Source: Melampsora larici-populina 98AG31
Lineage: Eukaryota > Basidiomycota > Pucciniomycetes > Pucciniales > Melampsoraceae
Reading direction: 5' to 3'
Assembly (NCBI RefSeq): GCF_000204055.1
Contig: NW_006768773.1
Coordinates: 1 to 64,000 of the forward strand
DNA: 64,000 nucleotides
Every line of letters begins with the position of its first letter. Within the stretch, counting starts at the first letter, position 1. The notes beneath the pieces are model-generated. The model had not been told where the DNA came from and searched no databases. It worked only from the letters and a program-made list of their open reading frames with translations. Position numbers and translations under genes: made by a program. Positions 46,452-57,742 of this stretch are shown here, one piece after another.

Positions 46452-49059
46452 GCATGGCGTGTCGGCACGACCATGTGTTGAAGTTTTTCAACGTGGTTGA
46501 AAGCGGGGAAAGGTATACATCCGATTTGACCATCTACACTCACCTAATTGACTCATTTTGTCATCTTTCAAACCTTCAGACAGTTTTTTGTATTGGCCAT
46601 GATTGACCACCTGATTAAACAGGTTTCTGAAACTGGAAAACCCAATAAGCGCATCACAATCTTATATGACATTGGGTGCACATTAGAGAGAAGTATATTG
46701 AAGGTATGTAATAACTTCTGTGTCCGTGAGATGTGTTGCTGATTTATGGAACGCCCACTATGAGAAACGGTAGAACACAATATTCAAAGCAGAATGTGAG
46801 TGACGGGAGCTCAAGTTTGGAACAAGCGCATTCCACGCATTTGTACATGAGTGGTCGTGTCAATTACTCTACAACCCTCGACTCAACAAGGGTTGGGGCT
46901 TGTCGGATGGGGAGGGCCTGGAGAGGACGTGGTCTGCCCTCTCTTCTCTGGTTAGTCTGAATTGTTATGCAACCAAGCAGCATCGATTCGATTCCTTGAA
47001 TTTAAAGGCCAGCCATCAAAACCAGATCTTACACAGCAATGCCGGTATGTATAATTCAGTCTCTCTATTGTCTAAGTGGTCTAAAACTGTATGTTTGCTC
47101 TGCATCGGTATATATCAGTGCGATCTACTGTGATGAAATTGGGAACCACCGAAAAGACATTTGATGCAGCCCTCAAAATCCTTCAGCGGCTCAAATCTGA
47201 AAATGAAGAATACAGTATTGAGTATTTTGCAGAACAGTGGGAGCGACAGAGACGCTGTCAGCTTGCCGCTATGGCTAATGATGGCGTAAGGAAGCTGGAG
47301 GAACACCTGACCGAGCTGCTTGACTTTGAAGAAAAATTAAACAATGCCCAGTACGTTATGAGCTTTTCAAAATGGCTGTTTATGTTTTGCTGACTGTATT
47401 AACAGCCGCGAGCTCTCACAACTACGAAGGAAGAGACGGCGTCATCAGACAGAGGCCGAAAGAGAACACATCTTGAGGTTACCAGCCTCAATAGTTGTAC
47501 TTGAAAATGCTGTCCTAAATGTGACTGACCAGCTCGGAGGTCCTGAATTTCGAAATCTCAAGGATTCATCTAGTAGGCTCTAATGTGTATTTTGTTTTCA
47601 AATTGTTTCTCACAGATTGTTTTTTGTCTTTAGCCCCATTAGCGCGAGCTCTGATTCGTGTACGAATTGCAAAGTCAAAGCTATATGAGGCCAAAGTTGG
47701 CATCATAGTGGCACAGCAGCGATGGGACAGGGGTGGTTGGGGTGAGAAGGGTTCATCTTCCATACTATATTGATTGTGCATTGTTTGACATTGGCTTGCG
47801 TAGGTACCAAAAATCAACAAGGTCTAAAAAAATTAATGTCGAAAAAGCAACTCATGTTCAAAAAAAAATGGACTTCGTATAAGGAACAGGTTGACCAATA
47901 TTATGGGATTGCACCAAACCGTAACCGTAGGATAATATGCCCGGGTCTTGATGAAGCCAAGCGGCTAGAGTTTGAGGACGCATTTTGGAATGTAGGGGAA
48001 CTGTTGCATCCGTCCGAGAAGTGGGCTACAGATGCTGGAACAAAAGAGGGTATCATGGCGTTCCTTAAGCATCAAAGTGCCAGTGAAGAACTCCGACGAA
48101 TTGGTAGAGAGACACAACAGATGGTACATGCCGCTCTCAAAACAGATGAGAAGTTGAATAAATTATATGCTCAATGTAACACTGGTAAATCATTCTTTGT
48201 GTAAATCAAAACATCTTGCAACAGTAATATCATTTTCTTACCTATCATTCTAGAGTGGGATGGCCCGGAGAGTGGGAAGAAGCTCATCGATTTGGTTGGC
48301 CCAGGTCAGCGTGTGTCCAAGGACGTTTGGGAAGTTAATGTAGGAGTTTTGTGTGCACTACACAACAATCTCCGACAGCTCCATTGCCGAACATGGATGA
48401 GTTGGAATTCAGATGTTGCCAACCTGCTTCGAAGAACGGTAAAATACACCAAATCAACAGTCAAAGCAAATGAAGAGTTGATTCGACGGTGGAATCAGTT
48501 GGTAGAGAGGGGGACAAGGACTTGGGAGCGGATTGTGAAGGCGAAGAATTTTAGATCGACAGAACTTGATGAACTAGAGGCAGTTGAGCAGCAAATGCTA
48601 GTCGATGAAGATGGAGAAAACGATGTTGGTCAGTTGCTAGTAGCCAATGAGGCTTATGTAGAGGATGACGAAGAGAGCTCGGAAGAAGACAAATAGTAAC
48701 TTCACCAATCGATTGACTTGATACTCTCAATGTCAGTGATGATTAGTTGTAATGAAATTTGACATGCATGATATTGCCCAGATGAAATAGTTGAAAGATT
48801 AACGCATTTGGATCGAATTGAATTGAATCAAAATACTAAAACGGTTTGATCAAGTTGAAGTGAAGTGCAATGCTAAAACCCTCCCATGATACTTTTCCGC
48901 ATGGTCATTAATTCCTTTATACAGTGCTTGCTCTATTAAGATTAACCACTGTATAAAGGGATCAATGACTCTGCAGTGAAGCTGGGAGTGAATATCAATG
49001 ATTTGAATCAATTTAGATTTGACGACGAGATGTGATGGGTGAGTGTTCGGGTAAAGGTG

Positions 49060-49900
49060 GTTGTCATTTAATCCATGATAGTTTGAGTGGATCTGGAATC
49101 TTCAAACACCGTCCTGCAAAACCGATTGAGTCTTGATTGATTGTTTCTTGAGCAATGAGAGGTGAGAGCTTGTGTGACAAGAGTTGATGAGTTTGAAACT
49201 TTGAGGTTTGGGAGTTCGGGTTGGTTTGTGAAGTTGAGCAACGGGTTTGTGAAGTTGAGCAATTGGTGGGTGTAGCTCAGCGGTGGACTCAGGTGTGGGC
49301 CATGGCCTTGTGTAAACGGTCTGCAGACGTGTCTGCTGATGCGTAGACTGGTCTTTGTGTAGACTTGTGAAAATCAGCCTTGAAAACAAGTCTGGAGATG
49401 CGTCTAAAAAGTCCAGGAATCTACAGTGATGAAGCGGCTTTTACCCAATGAAAATTACACTATTTTACTCGGGTACTGCTCCAAAGATCTAGTAGCCACA
49501 GGTGGATACCAGTTATCAAAGATGGCAAAGATGAACAAGCTATTGATCCAAATTGTATATTGCAATGGTGGAGAGTGAGTCTTCAATTTTTTGTTCAACT
49601 TTTCCACATGCTAATCAACAACAATGTGTTTGTAGGATCATGAGCACCTTTATCTGGTGCTTGCGTCAATGGCCCGTGACTATCTAGGGGTTCCAGCTTC
49701 CTCTTCAGCTGTGGAGAGGTCTTTTTCAGCAGCCGCTGATGTGTGCTCAGCCAATAGGGGTTGATTGGCACCACAGACCATCGAAAGAAATGTGGGTAGC
49801 CTCTTGTGGCTTCGTGAAAAGGTGGAACTCATGGGTGAATGGATTGTTGTAGCCGGTGTGCTCGCAAGGATCGCGGTAAAGGGTATTATAAAATAATTTT
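49060..49900 (+). pseudogene. hAT transposase C-terminal remnant
   Basis: From ATG 49429 the frame reads MKRLLPNENYTILLGY. After a shift it continues with DPNCILQWW near 49540-49565. After an intron-like gap it reads HEHLYLVLASMARDYLGVPASSSAVERSFSA (49635-49730), the hallmark dimerisation domain of hAT transposases. It then reads SANRG, an in-frame TGA at 49762-49764, and LAPQTIERNVGSLLWLREK. The N-terminal and catalytic parts are gone. The upstream 49060-49428 is a non-coding segment shared in inverted orientation with 31200-31600. Confidence 0.75.
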
Positions 49901-49984
49901 TCTTCAAATAAAAGCTTGTCTTGTTTACTATTATATCATGTCTTTACCAAAACAAGAAAAAAAAACTTCAAGTGCAATAAGCAC

Positions 49985-50192
49985 CGCTAATACCGCTTTT
50001 AGCGGTATTAGCGCGGAATTTCTTGCTAAGCTAATGACCTAGCTTAGCAGGTCCTTTTTACGCGCGCTAAGCTAATTCCTTAGCGTTAGCGGAATTCCGC
50101 TAAGATTAGTGTTAGCAGTTTTTGCCTTAGCGGAATCTAGCTAAGCTAAGCCCAGGTGGCGAATTTCCTTAGCTTAGCTTAGCGAGCCACCG
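49985..50192. repeat. CGCTAAGCTAAG palindrome-rich repeat, copy 2
   Basis: Longer copy of the repeat at 19755-19870, in the opposite orientation. It contains ACCGCTAATACCGC with its inverse, GCTAAGCTAATG and CTTAGCTTAGCTTAGCG. Nested palindromes of TTAGC/GCTAA dominate the whole segment. Confidence 0.6.
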
Positions 50193-50651
50193 TTGGCTAA
50201 ACTTACTGAGACTTTACTTGCATGTTAGTAGATGTTCTTGTTTATCTTTTGAATTCTGCTTTCTTGAGACCATGACTTACCAATAACTTATAATTATAAT
50301 TATCATTGGTTGTCTTAATTTTCTTAGACCCAGTCAGTCGAATTTCTTTTTCTTGACAAAATAAATGATATTGTTTATCTTTGAACTATCCTGATGATTC
50401 CCGTTTTTTTTCAATAGGTTGAATTTGGAAGAAATGACGGTAAACTTGGTCATTGGAATGCAGATTTAACTGATTTGAGAAACATAGTAGAGAACGGCGC
50501 AGCTTGTTGGATACTTCAACAAGTTGAGTGATTTTTTGTCCTTTTTTTGCAACTCCCAAAAGATATTCAAAGAAATTGACCAAACAAAAGTATAAAATGC
50601 TCCTTTACTTAGTTCAAAATTCACTTGCATCTGTTTTTGAGCAACTTGCTT

Positions 50652-50813
50652 AGCCGTGTTCAAACCTAACCCGGTTGACACAAAAACCCGGTTACCCAGT
50701 TGCTTTTCTGGTGGTAACTTTGTGTATCCATTGACAGTTCTTGACAGCTTCCAGCCAAAAAGTCCACTGGGTCAACTGGGTTTTTTGAAACCGGGTCAGG
50801 TTTGAACGCGGCT
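50652..50813. mobile_element. 162-bp miniature inverted-repeat element
   Basis: The left end AGCCGTGTTCAAACCTAACC and right end (inverse of AGCCGCGTTCAAACCTGACC) match with two mismatches, followed by matching CCGGTT and CCCAGTTG motifs inward. CTT flanks both sides (50649-50651 and 50814-50816), a likely 3-bp target duplication. Non-coding. Confidence 0.7.
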
Positions 50814-51770
50814 CTTGTACTCCACACAGTACCACATGACTTAGAATTCTTTTTTAGTCGCCATCTACTTTCTGCTTATTTTCTCCTTGATTTATTGTCT
50901 TATCTCAGTGCGAGATTAGTTTGATTTTCAACTTTTTGCTTTTTGAGCTCTTTGATCCTTTGTTTTGGCAACGATCGGATACGATGATATAATAGGATTC
51001 GGGAGTTTTATTTATTGGATCTCTTTCTTTTGGCCTTCTGAGACCAGGTACAATTTAAATATGAATTATGAAATGTACCGGTTTTTTTTTCTTTGTGTCA
51101 ACAACTCCATCTTTGTGTGTGTGACGTGTTCAGTTCTCACTTATCAATATATATTTTCATTTCTCTTCTGTAAACTTTCGTCTTGTAAATATATTTCTCT
51201 TTCCTTTCTTGTTCAAGCAATCACTGATCTAGGTCTTCACCTTATTCAGGTTTAGACCTGGTGTGGGGGGGGGCCGTAGGCCGGGGACTGCCTGTCCGAG
51301 AAAGGGTTTTTTTTTCTTGGGCAGGGGCGGGTGGGTGGCCCATGGAACCATTTCCTTCATTTGATGAGATCTCCAATTTTTATGGCCAATTCCATCTATT
51401 TACTGTGCATCTTATTTTTCTTTTTTTTTCATCTCGATTCATTTCCTCAGTCTTGAATTTATGTAATTCTTGTTCCTGTTCTTGTACTTGTTTTGTTTCC
51501 TGACTGACACCCATTATACTTCCCGTATATTATCTTGCTCATATCTCCTGCCCCTATCTGTAGGGCGGGTGGGACGGGTTTTCAAAATGAAATTACTTTA
51601 TTTCTTTTTGGGAAGCATTTAGCAAAAGATTTGATGATTTGAATCTGAGATGTATGAGTGGTGTGTGGCATGTCAAACTGTGATGAAGAGATTTTCACAG
51701 TTTGCCTAGCCTCTCTCTCACAGGGCCGGGTATTGTCCCGGCCCTGATTACTTCGCACTCATACACTACG

Positions 51771-54019
51771 TCAGGATGGGGGCACAAAAAAAATAACGCG
51801 CCACGCGCCAGGCGCAAGGCGCGCCCCGCAATCTTGAAAACAGGGTTGGTGCGCCCAAAAGTCTGTAAGGCCCGTAGTGAGAAAGTGGGGCTTTCCCTGT
51901 TTCTAGTCTGTTGCAAACGCCATTTTATGAAGTTTCCTCTTTGTCTTCTACTCCATTTTTGTGATGCCAATCATGTACACCACAAAGACACTTTTGCGCA
52001 GAAAGACGTCCCAGCCGTCCAAGACTCAATGCTCAACTCGGTGTCCCCGATTGGGGTGTCTTTTAGGCGTCCTCAAGCGCCGACATCTTTTGCATACTCT
52101 CAGGATATTGTGATGACTCTCTGATCTTGGATGGGGGATCAGCCCCCCTGCTCTCAGCCCGACCTGGACATCCTTATTGAGGCTGTCTTCCGAGTGAAGC
52201 CTGTATGTCCTCACAAGATCTGAGATCATAATATATAGCGGGTTCTGTCAGGTGTGCATCAGGTAGTCCGTGAACTTGATGTTGCCAACTGACCCCCTTC
52301 TCTGAGCCTTGTGAAGACATTTCCAAACCACAATGTTCAGATGGTCCCTGTGGTGACCACGTATGAAGGAAACTTCTAGAAAAAAGACTACATAAACAAA
52401 AGGAAGAAGTTGGAGGGAGAGGGGGAAACAGCTTGAAAATTCATAAGTCCGCTTTGCCTTCCTCATCTCACAAAGTTCCAACCAACATTAATTTCATAAA
52501 ATCTCATCGTCACCACTTCTCATTGAAAGCAACATGATCGATAAATTACACAACACTTCTAATGTTCCAAACTCCTCGTCCTGATAACTTTATCCTCATC
52601 ATCATTCTTGGATTGATCCCTCTCTCAGACCAGACCACCAACTCAAACTCCAAGTCATGAGAGGCTTTCAACATTAATAACCCTTTCCTACTAAACTTCA
52701 ACTTGGCATTTCAGGTCTTCTTACTCATCAGAGCCTATTCATCAGACTCTGTAAGCTGAATCATTTCTTCCACTGAAAACCTACTCTAATTTAACCATAC
52801 CTCGTTTGCTTGAATCACTTTGAGTTTATCATCATCTTCAGGATTACAATTAGCCCAATTTACCACATTTCAATTCCAATTGGCTATCAGTGATTGGAGC
52901 TGAAGGTCCTTTTGGTACATCTTTGATTGATTTCATTGCTCCCACCTTTCGTGAATCAATCAAAATGGTTCAAGCTCAATCATCACATTCTGATTTTGCT
53001 TGACAGATCTGTTTGTTGTAAAACTCTTCATACATGTCTCAAATCCAAAACAAGTCTTCATTTCAAAAACGTTCAACATTTCGATTCCAATGGGCTATCA
53101 GTGATTGGAGTGTCTTCCTTTTAGTTCTTGTAGGATTGATTTGATTGCTCTCACCTCTCATGAACATATCATTGAAAGAGTTTGAGATCAATTGTCATTT
53201 TCTGATTCTGCTTGATAGATTTTTTTCTTTTCAAACTCTTTATTGGCGCCTCACATTCAATAAGTAGTCTTTGATGTTCTCTCCTTTTACCACATTGAAA
53301 TGTAGTATAATTTGTTCTCATAAAAAAGGTCTATGAAGCTGTCTCCTTGGTCTGATAGCAGGTGTGTGAGACAAGTGAGAAGCCCATCTCTAGGACAGCC
53401 TAGATACCATTTTGATATTGTGTCTATTGTACAATCCGGTGCTTCAATCGGTCCTAGAGTTGATCAGTAAGGACATCCTCATGACTACTGCTGAGTGTCC
53501 CAACAGTTCAATCATATGCGGAGCTCTCAGCACAGCCCGTAGAGGCACCTTGAGGACTCCCAATGTAGGATACATGGGAAGACTTTTGGAAGCCCGTGGG
53601 ACGTCCCAAATTCCTGTTTTGATCGGGGCTCCTTGGATCAGTTTCGTCAGGACGTCCCTCCCCCTGCAACAATAACCGGTTGTCCCTGGGACATCCGTGT
53701 GTCTTTATGGTGTAAATACCCTCCATGAATTGACTTCTAAACCATTCGGTTCAAATTTCACTTGTTGCTCAACTTCCATGGCTTCAAGTAACATGCAACC
53801 TTCAAATATCTCATCTTCAACCTACCTGATCAGTAGCTAAAGTGTATTTAAGTTTAGTTAAAAAGCAATTTTTTGATTCTTTTTCCATCTTTTCCATTTT
53901 TTTTGTTTTTGCACTGTGAGAGGCTGCGCCTAACGCGCCAGTGGCGCCCAGACGCGCCTACTTTCTGCACAAACGCGCCAGGGCGCGCCTTTTTTTTAAA
54001 GGCCGCACCCCCATCCTGA
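51771..54019. mobile_element. 2.25-kb TIR element with GCGCC-rich ends and 8-bp TSD
   Basis: The left end is TCAGGATGGGGG and the right end is CCCCCATCCTGA. Flanking ACACTACG is present on both sides (51763-51770 and 54020-54027), an 8-bp target duplication. Just inside each end is an A- or T-run and then a dense GCGCGCC/GGCGCGCC cluster (51796-51834 and 53930-53990). The interior of about 1.9 kb is AT-rich with no transposase. The 8-bp duplication would fit hAT, P, Mutator-like or KDZ machinery; which one cannot be told from the ends alone. Confidence 0.75.
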
Positions 54020-54147
54020 ACACTACGTCACGTGTCTCGATGGAACTCTTGGGTGACGTCGTGCCTTTGGCCACCCTCGTCAATATACTGTGGATGCTGT
54101 GACATGCCGAGGGGTACACAACCCCACGAGTCACTAGGCTCTTGCTA

Positions 54148-54262
54148 TTACTTTTTTTTGGCGGGGAAAAAAACAAAAATATACTTTTGGTCTCGTTTTC
54201 CCCGCCAAAAAAAAGTATGTAGCAGAGAGTATGTACGCCTACATACTTGCTTTGAGTACTGT
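54148..54262. mobile_element. Half copy of the 387-bp TACGGTACTC element
   Basis: The sequence ends CATACTTGCTTTGAGTACTGTA at 54262, matching the right end of the element at 58954-59340 with one change. Inside it are TTTTTTTTGGCGGGGAAAA and its inverse TTTTCCCCGCCAAAAAAAA, forming a strong hairpin. The left terminus is absent. Confidence 0.5.
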
Positions 54263-54269
54263 AACTGAC

Positions 54270-54704
54270 TATTCAGAAAGATCGCGTGGGGCAAAAAGAA
54301 TCTCACAAACATCGGTTTTTGAAACCCTCAATGAGCCAGTCAATGCCTGCAAAGAAATGATTGCAAAGTTCTCACGCCCCTTATATAAGTCAAATGATAA
54401 CGGTAGACGTAAACTTAATAAAGTCCCACACAGTCAGCTTTCGCTTGCGGCAGCCCAAGCCTGCGAGGGACTTATCGAGACTTATTGGCAATGCCGCACA
54501 AACACAAGACTCCCCGTTGAGCCTTTTGCTTGTCTTCAAAATCCTTTTACACCTTTAACTACCGAGGATTCCGTGGTGGTTCAAAGAGAAACTTTATGCG
54601 CACAATGTACATATTTTTTTCACGAGCAACTTGCTGCCCTCTGCCTTCATTCGTCTCTCAAAGGTTGGTTCTGGGACTTTGTTAAGTTTACGGTAGACGG
54701 CTGA
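54270..54704 (+). other. Open frame of unknown function
   Basis: An uninterrupted frame continues from the end of the half-element and encodes about 145 residues with GC content above the surroundings. It contains CAQC and a C-terminal FWDFVKFTVDG. I recognise no domain. Because it starts inside a mobile-element end, it may be the 3' part of a disrupted gene. Confidence 0.3.
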
Positions 54705-55041
54705 TAGGGGGTCTCAAGTTTGGTCATTTTTTACGTATCACATATCTTTCAGAAAAAGCGCCTATGATCATAACCGGAAATGTGAAAACATCACAATGAC
54801 CATGACAGATCGCAGCGTACTACTTAAACCCTCTGGGATATCCATCACAATATGTACTATGAAGTGTGATTGAAGCTATGGAATCAATTGCAACCAAATT
54901 TTTGTCCAGTCCACCTCGACCAAATTCAGGGGGACTTTATGCAATTGTCGAAACTTCAGTCAATTCAGAAAAACTCAAGTTCCCCGCCAATTTGCTGAAG
55001 TTGTCCGGGCAACTTTGGTCAATGTTTTGTGAGATGACTGT

Positions 55042-55048
55042 TATATAA
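55042..55048 (+). promoter_or_regulatory. TATA-like box upstream of the P450 gene
   Basis: TATATAA lies 121 bp before the P450 ATG and is followed by a pyrimidine-rich stretch (CTTCTCCTCCTTGTCC), an arrangement common in fungal promoters. Position and sequence only; not tested. Confidence 0.4.
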
Positions 55049-55169
55049 CCCTGAACACTTCTCCTCCTTGTCCTTTTTGTCTTCTGTAGATATAAATCCA
55101 AAATCATCCATACCAAATTATAATCGTACATATTGAAACCACATCTGACGGCCTCTTACGACCTACATC

Positions 55170-57742
55170 ATGGAGTTGATCATATCGGATCAAATAGGCT
55201 TATCATCAATGATTCCGAATCTCAATGTTAACAGTCTAACTTTTCTGGATCAATTCGTAATATTGATTTTATTAGTTTACTTGATGAATCAGATCAGATG
55301 GAAAGTTGAAGAACACTCTAATAAAACAAAAGCAAAATCCTTAAATAGTAAAATAGCACCTTTAGTGACTGGTACAATACCATTTGATTTGAAATTCTTG
55401 TATTATAAAATCACTTCACTTTTAAAAGGTGATCCATCAAGTTCATTCGCTTACCTCAATTCTCATTCAAAAGTAACCCCAGCTATTAGAATTAATGTCT
55501 TTGGAACCGACATCATTCAAACCTTCTCACATTTGGATGTTAATTATATTCTATCTAAAAAACTTCAAAATTGGGGTAAATCAAATAGTTTCAAAGAGGC
55601 CCTTTATCCATTGTTAGATGATGGTATCTTTAATTCTGATCAAAGATTGCTTTGGTCTTGGCATAGAACATTAAGTAGACCTCATTTTACAAAAAAAAGA
55701 AATTCTGATGTGGAAGCTTGTGAGAATCATGTTTCCAGATTGATTGGTTGGATTGAATTTCAAAATGGGTCAGATCATTCTGTTGATATTCAAGATCGTA
55801 CGATCCGTTTCACTTGTCCGATTTTTCTCGTCACTATTGATGAACTTGTGATTTACTGACTTGATGTGCTTTTTTGTTGATTTTTTTAGTCTTTTCACGT
55901 TTAGCCCTCACGGTTGCTACCCAACATTTCTTTGGACATTGTTTGGATATGCTCAATGATCTCTTACTTGATAGACCATTACAAGAAGGTGCTATAGATG
56001 CAACAGCTTTCTCCACCGACTTTGCTGACGCCCAAACACATTGTATAGCATATATCTTTATACCATGTAAGCACCTTGTTTCGGTCTTGTGGAAGTTTGC
56101 TTTCGACTTTCACCAATCCCCTTCCTCTTCTTTCACCTAGCTTTCATAGTCAGATTATTTCAAAAATTATCACCCGATCCATCCACTAAGAGAGTCTCGG
56201 CAGCCGTAGATGTATTGATAGAGAATGTAGCCAAAGAGCGTAGTTTATCAGATGATCAACAAGAACCTGAAACCCTACTTGATGGCATACGTCGATCAGG
56301 TTGCTCAACTTGCCTTCTTCGTCATGAACTTCTCAATATATTAATTGCCGGAAGAGATTCACTTTCTTCTCTACTCACTAGTTGCATTTACGAATTAGCT
56401 GGCCGGGATGAGCTTTGGCATCGACTTCAATTAGAATTGAGTCATCTTGCTCAAATTTCTACAATTTCTAGCAATCAAATCCGTCAATGTAAATTACTTA
56501 GAGCAGTGATTAACGAAACTCTAAGGTTTGTGCTTCCAGTTCATCCAATCTTTTACATCTGCTCCTTATCAACATCATTGATGTGTTTTCTCTGGTTTTC
56601 AGACTTCATCCACCTGCTTGGTGTAACCTACGCGGTGCATTCGAAGATGATGTATTACCATCCGGTATATTTGTTCCAGCTGGGTTAGTCTTGATCACAA
56701 TTTTACTTATCTCACATTTTAACTTCATCTTTATATCTTTTGAAATTGACTGTTACTGATCAACTGCTTACTCAAACATCTAGAACTGATTGTCGATTTA
56801 GTTACAAAGACCTCCAACGAGATCCAGAAGTATGGGGTATGGTCAGGACCCAGGAATGCGCCTATAGAGGTATGTAATGTAAATTCCGACATTTTGTTGG
56901 CGGGGTTTTAGGGTACTAAATCACCTTATCACAGCACCTACAGTAGCGCAAAATGTGCGTGAGAAGGAGGGCTTTCATTTAAGCTAGCTTTCAACCTCAT
57001 AGCACCTATGGTTCCAGAGATAATTGGATGTAACGGCCAAAAATGGCTCAAAATTGAATGTCGGAATCAGGCCTCGGAGGCACAAATTTTTTTTGCGCCT
57101 TTCCATTTTACGCCAAAAGTAGCAAAGCCTCGGACCTCGGGCTAGGCTCATTCGATAGCTCTAGACCATGCGCATCTTTTGAAGTGCTCTGGACCTTGTT
57201 ACGACAAGTGGTGTGTAGTGTAGAGCCCAAAAACTAAAAAACGAGTTACATTACATACCTCTATAGGCGCATTCCTGGGTCCTGTATGGTCAGTAATAAA
57301 AACAAAACCTCTTGATACATTTGTGAAACTAATGAAGCTTGGATTTGATAACCTTTTGAAATACGCATAGGATGCAGAAGAATTCATACCGGATTGTTGG
57401 TTAGATGGTAGACAGGTCTTACAAAGTGAAAATCCATCTACTTTCCAACCATTTAGTGCAGGTCCAAGACTTTGTCTTGGTCAACAATTTGGTAAGCTTT
57501 TTTCTTGCTTTCAAAAGAAAAGAAAACCCCTTTCTCTTGAAAGTTAAACTCACACAGAGCATTTTTTTTCTTCTTCAGCTTATATTCAGACGTCTGTCGC
57601 ATTGATTAGATTAATTCATCAATTCTCTAGAGTTGAGTTAGCAGGTAAATCAGCCGTTAGGGAAAATATTAAAGAAGTCCACTCTGTGACTTTGAGCTTT
57701 CAAGATGGATTATGGGTTAAGTTTCATCCACGAACGATTTGA
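55170..57742 (+). CDS. Cytochrome P450 monooxygenase, 534 aa, seven exons
   Basis: Exons 55170-55797, 55890-56066, 56150-56525, 56603-56683, 56784-56841, 57371-57491 and 57579-57742 join in phase to 535 codons including the stop. The N-terminus has a hydrophobic anchor ([11 protein letters not shown]), so it sits in the ER membrane. The C-helix has [12 protein letters not shown]. The I-helix has [10 protein letters not shown], the variant seen in CYP52/CYP63-like fatty-acid and alkane hydroxylases, in place of the AGxDTT form. The K-helix has ETLR followed by LHPP, and the haem loop is [11 protein letters not shown] with the Cys ligand. Intron 5 contains a 441-bp miniature transposon; without it and its 6-bp duplication, the intron would be 82 nt, like the others (77-100). 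The protein appears intact if the first donor is used. Substrate is unknown. Confidence 0.92.
56844..57284. mobile_element. 441-bp miniature element in P450 intron 5, 39-bp TIRs, 6-bp TSD
   Basis: The ends (56844-56882 and 57246-57284) are perfect 39-bp inverted repeats starting CAGGACCCAGGAATGCGCCT. TATGGT flanks both sides (56838-56843 and 57285-57290). 18 of the first 20 terminal bases equal those of the 6.1-kb transposon at 10958, and both make 6-bp duplications. The interior is non-coding. It is most simply a non-autonomous relative mobilised by the same transposase. Confidence 0.9.

Larger units (their letters stand above)
37670..48696 (+). pseudogene. KDZ-type transposase gene, interrupted by two insertions
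   Basis: The first exon begins MAPKGRSIPCPF (37670). After removing the 816-bp element at 38152-38967, it continues into a Cys-cluster (CSCGDGDRSS). Next exons give CKCTPDQVRLIRMGY, LLKLHHHLW, then CPHCFGP and CCDGNFQHRRH (39540-39630), hallmarks of the CxC/KDZ family. An in-frame TGA at 39697-39699 follows. The Ty3 element at 39904-46451 then splits DETGLIGM from ACRHDHVLKFF. Downstream exons carry ILYDIGCTLER (46660-46690), HEWSCQLLYNPRLNKGWGLSDGEGLERTW (46845-46930, the conserved catalytic Glu block), a long helical C-terminal part (47091-48204) and an acidic end (48292-48696). Two insertions plus a nonsense codon make it non-functional. Some exon joints are approximate. Confidence 0.82.
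48697..51770. other. Intergenic region with repeats and hAT remnant
   Basis: 48697-49060: a 70-bp stem-loop at about 48900-48972 (TTCCTTTATACAGT ... ACTGTATAAAGG). 49060-49900: hAT remnant. 49985-50192: CGCTAAGC repeat. 50652-50813: small inverted-repeat element. 50820-51770: AT-rich with T-runs and a G-rich patch at 51260-51330; no gene seen. Confidence 0.45.
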
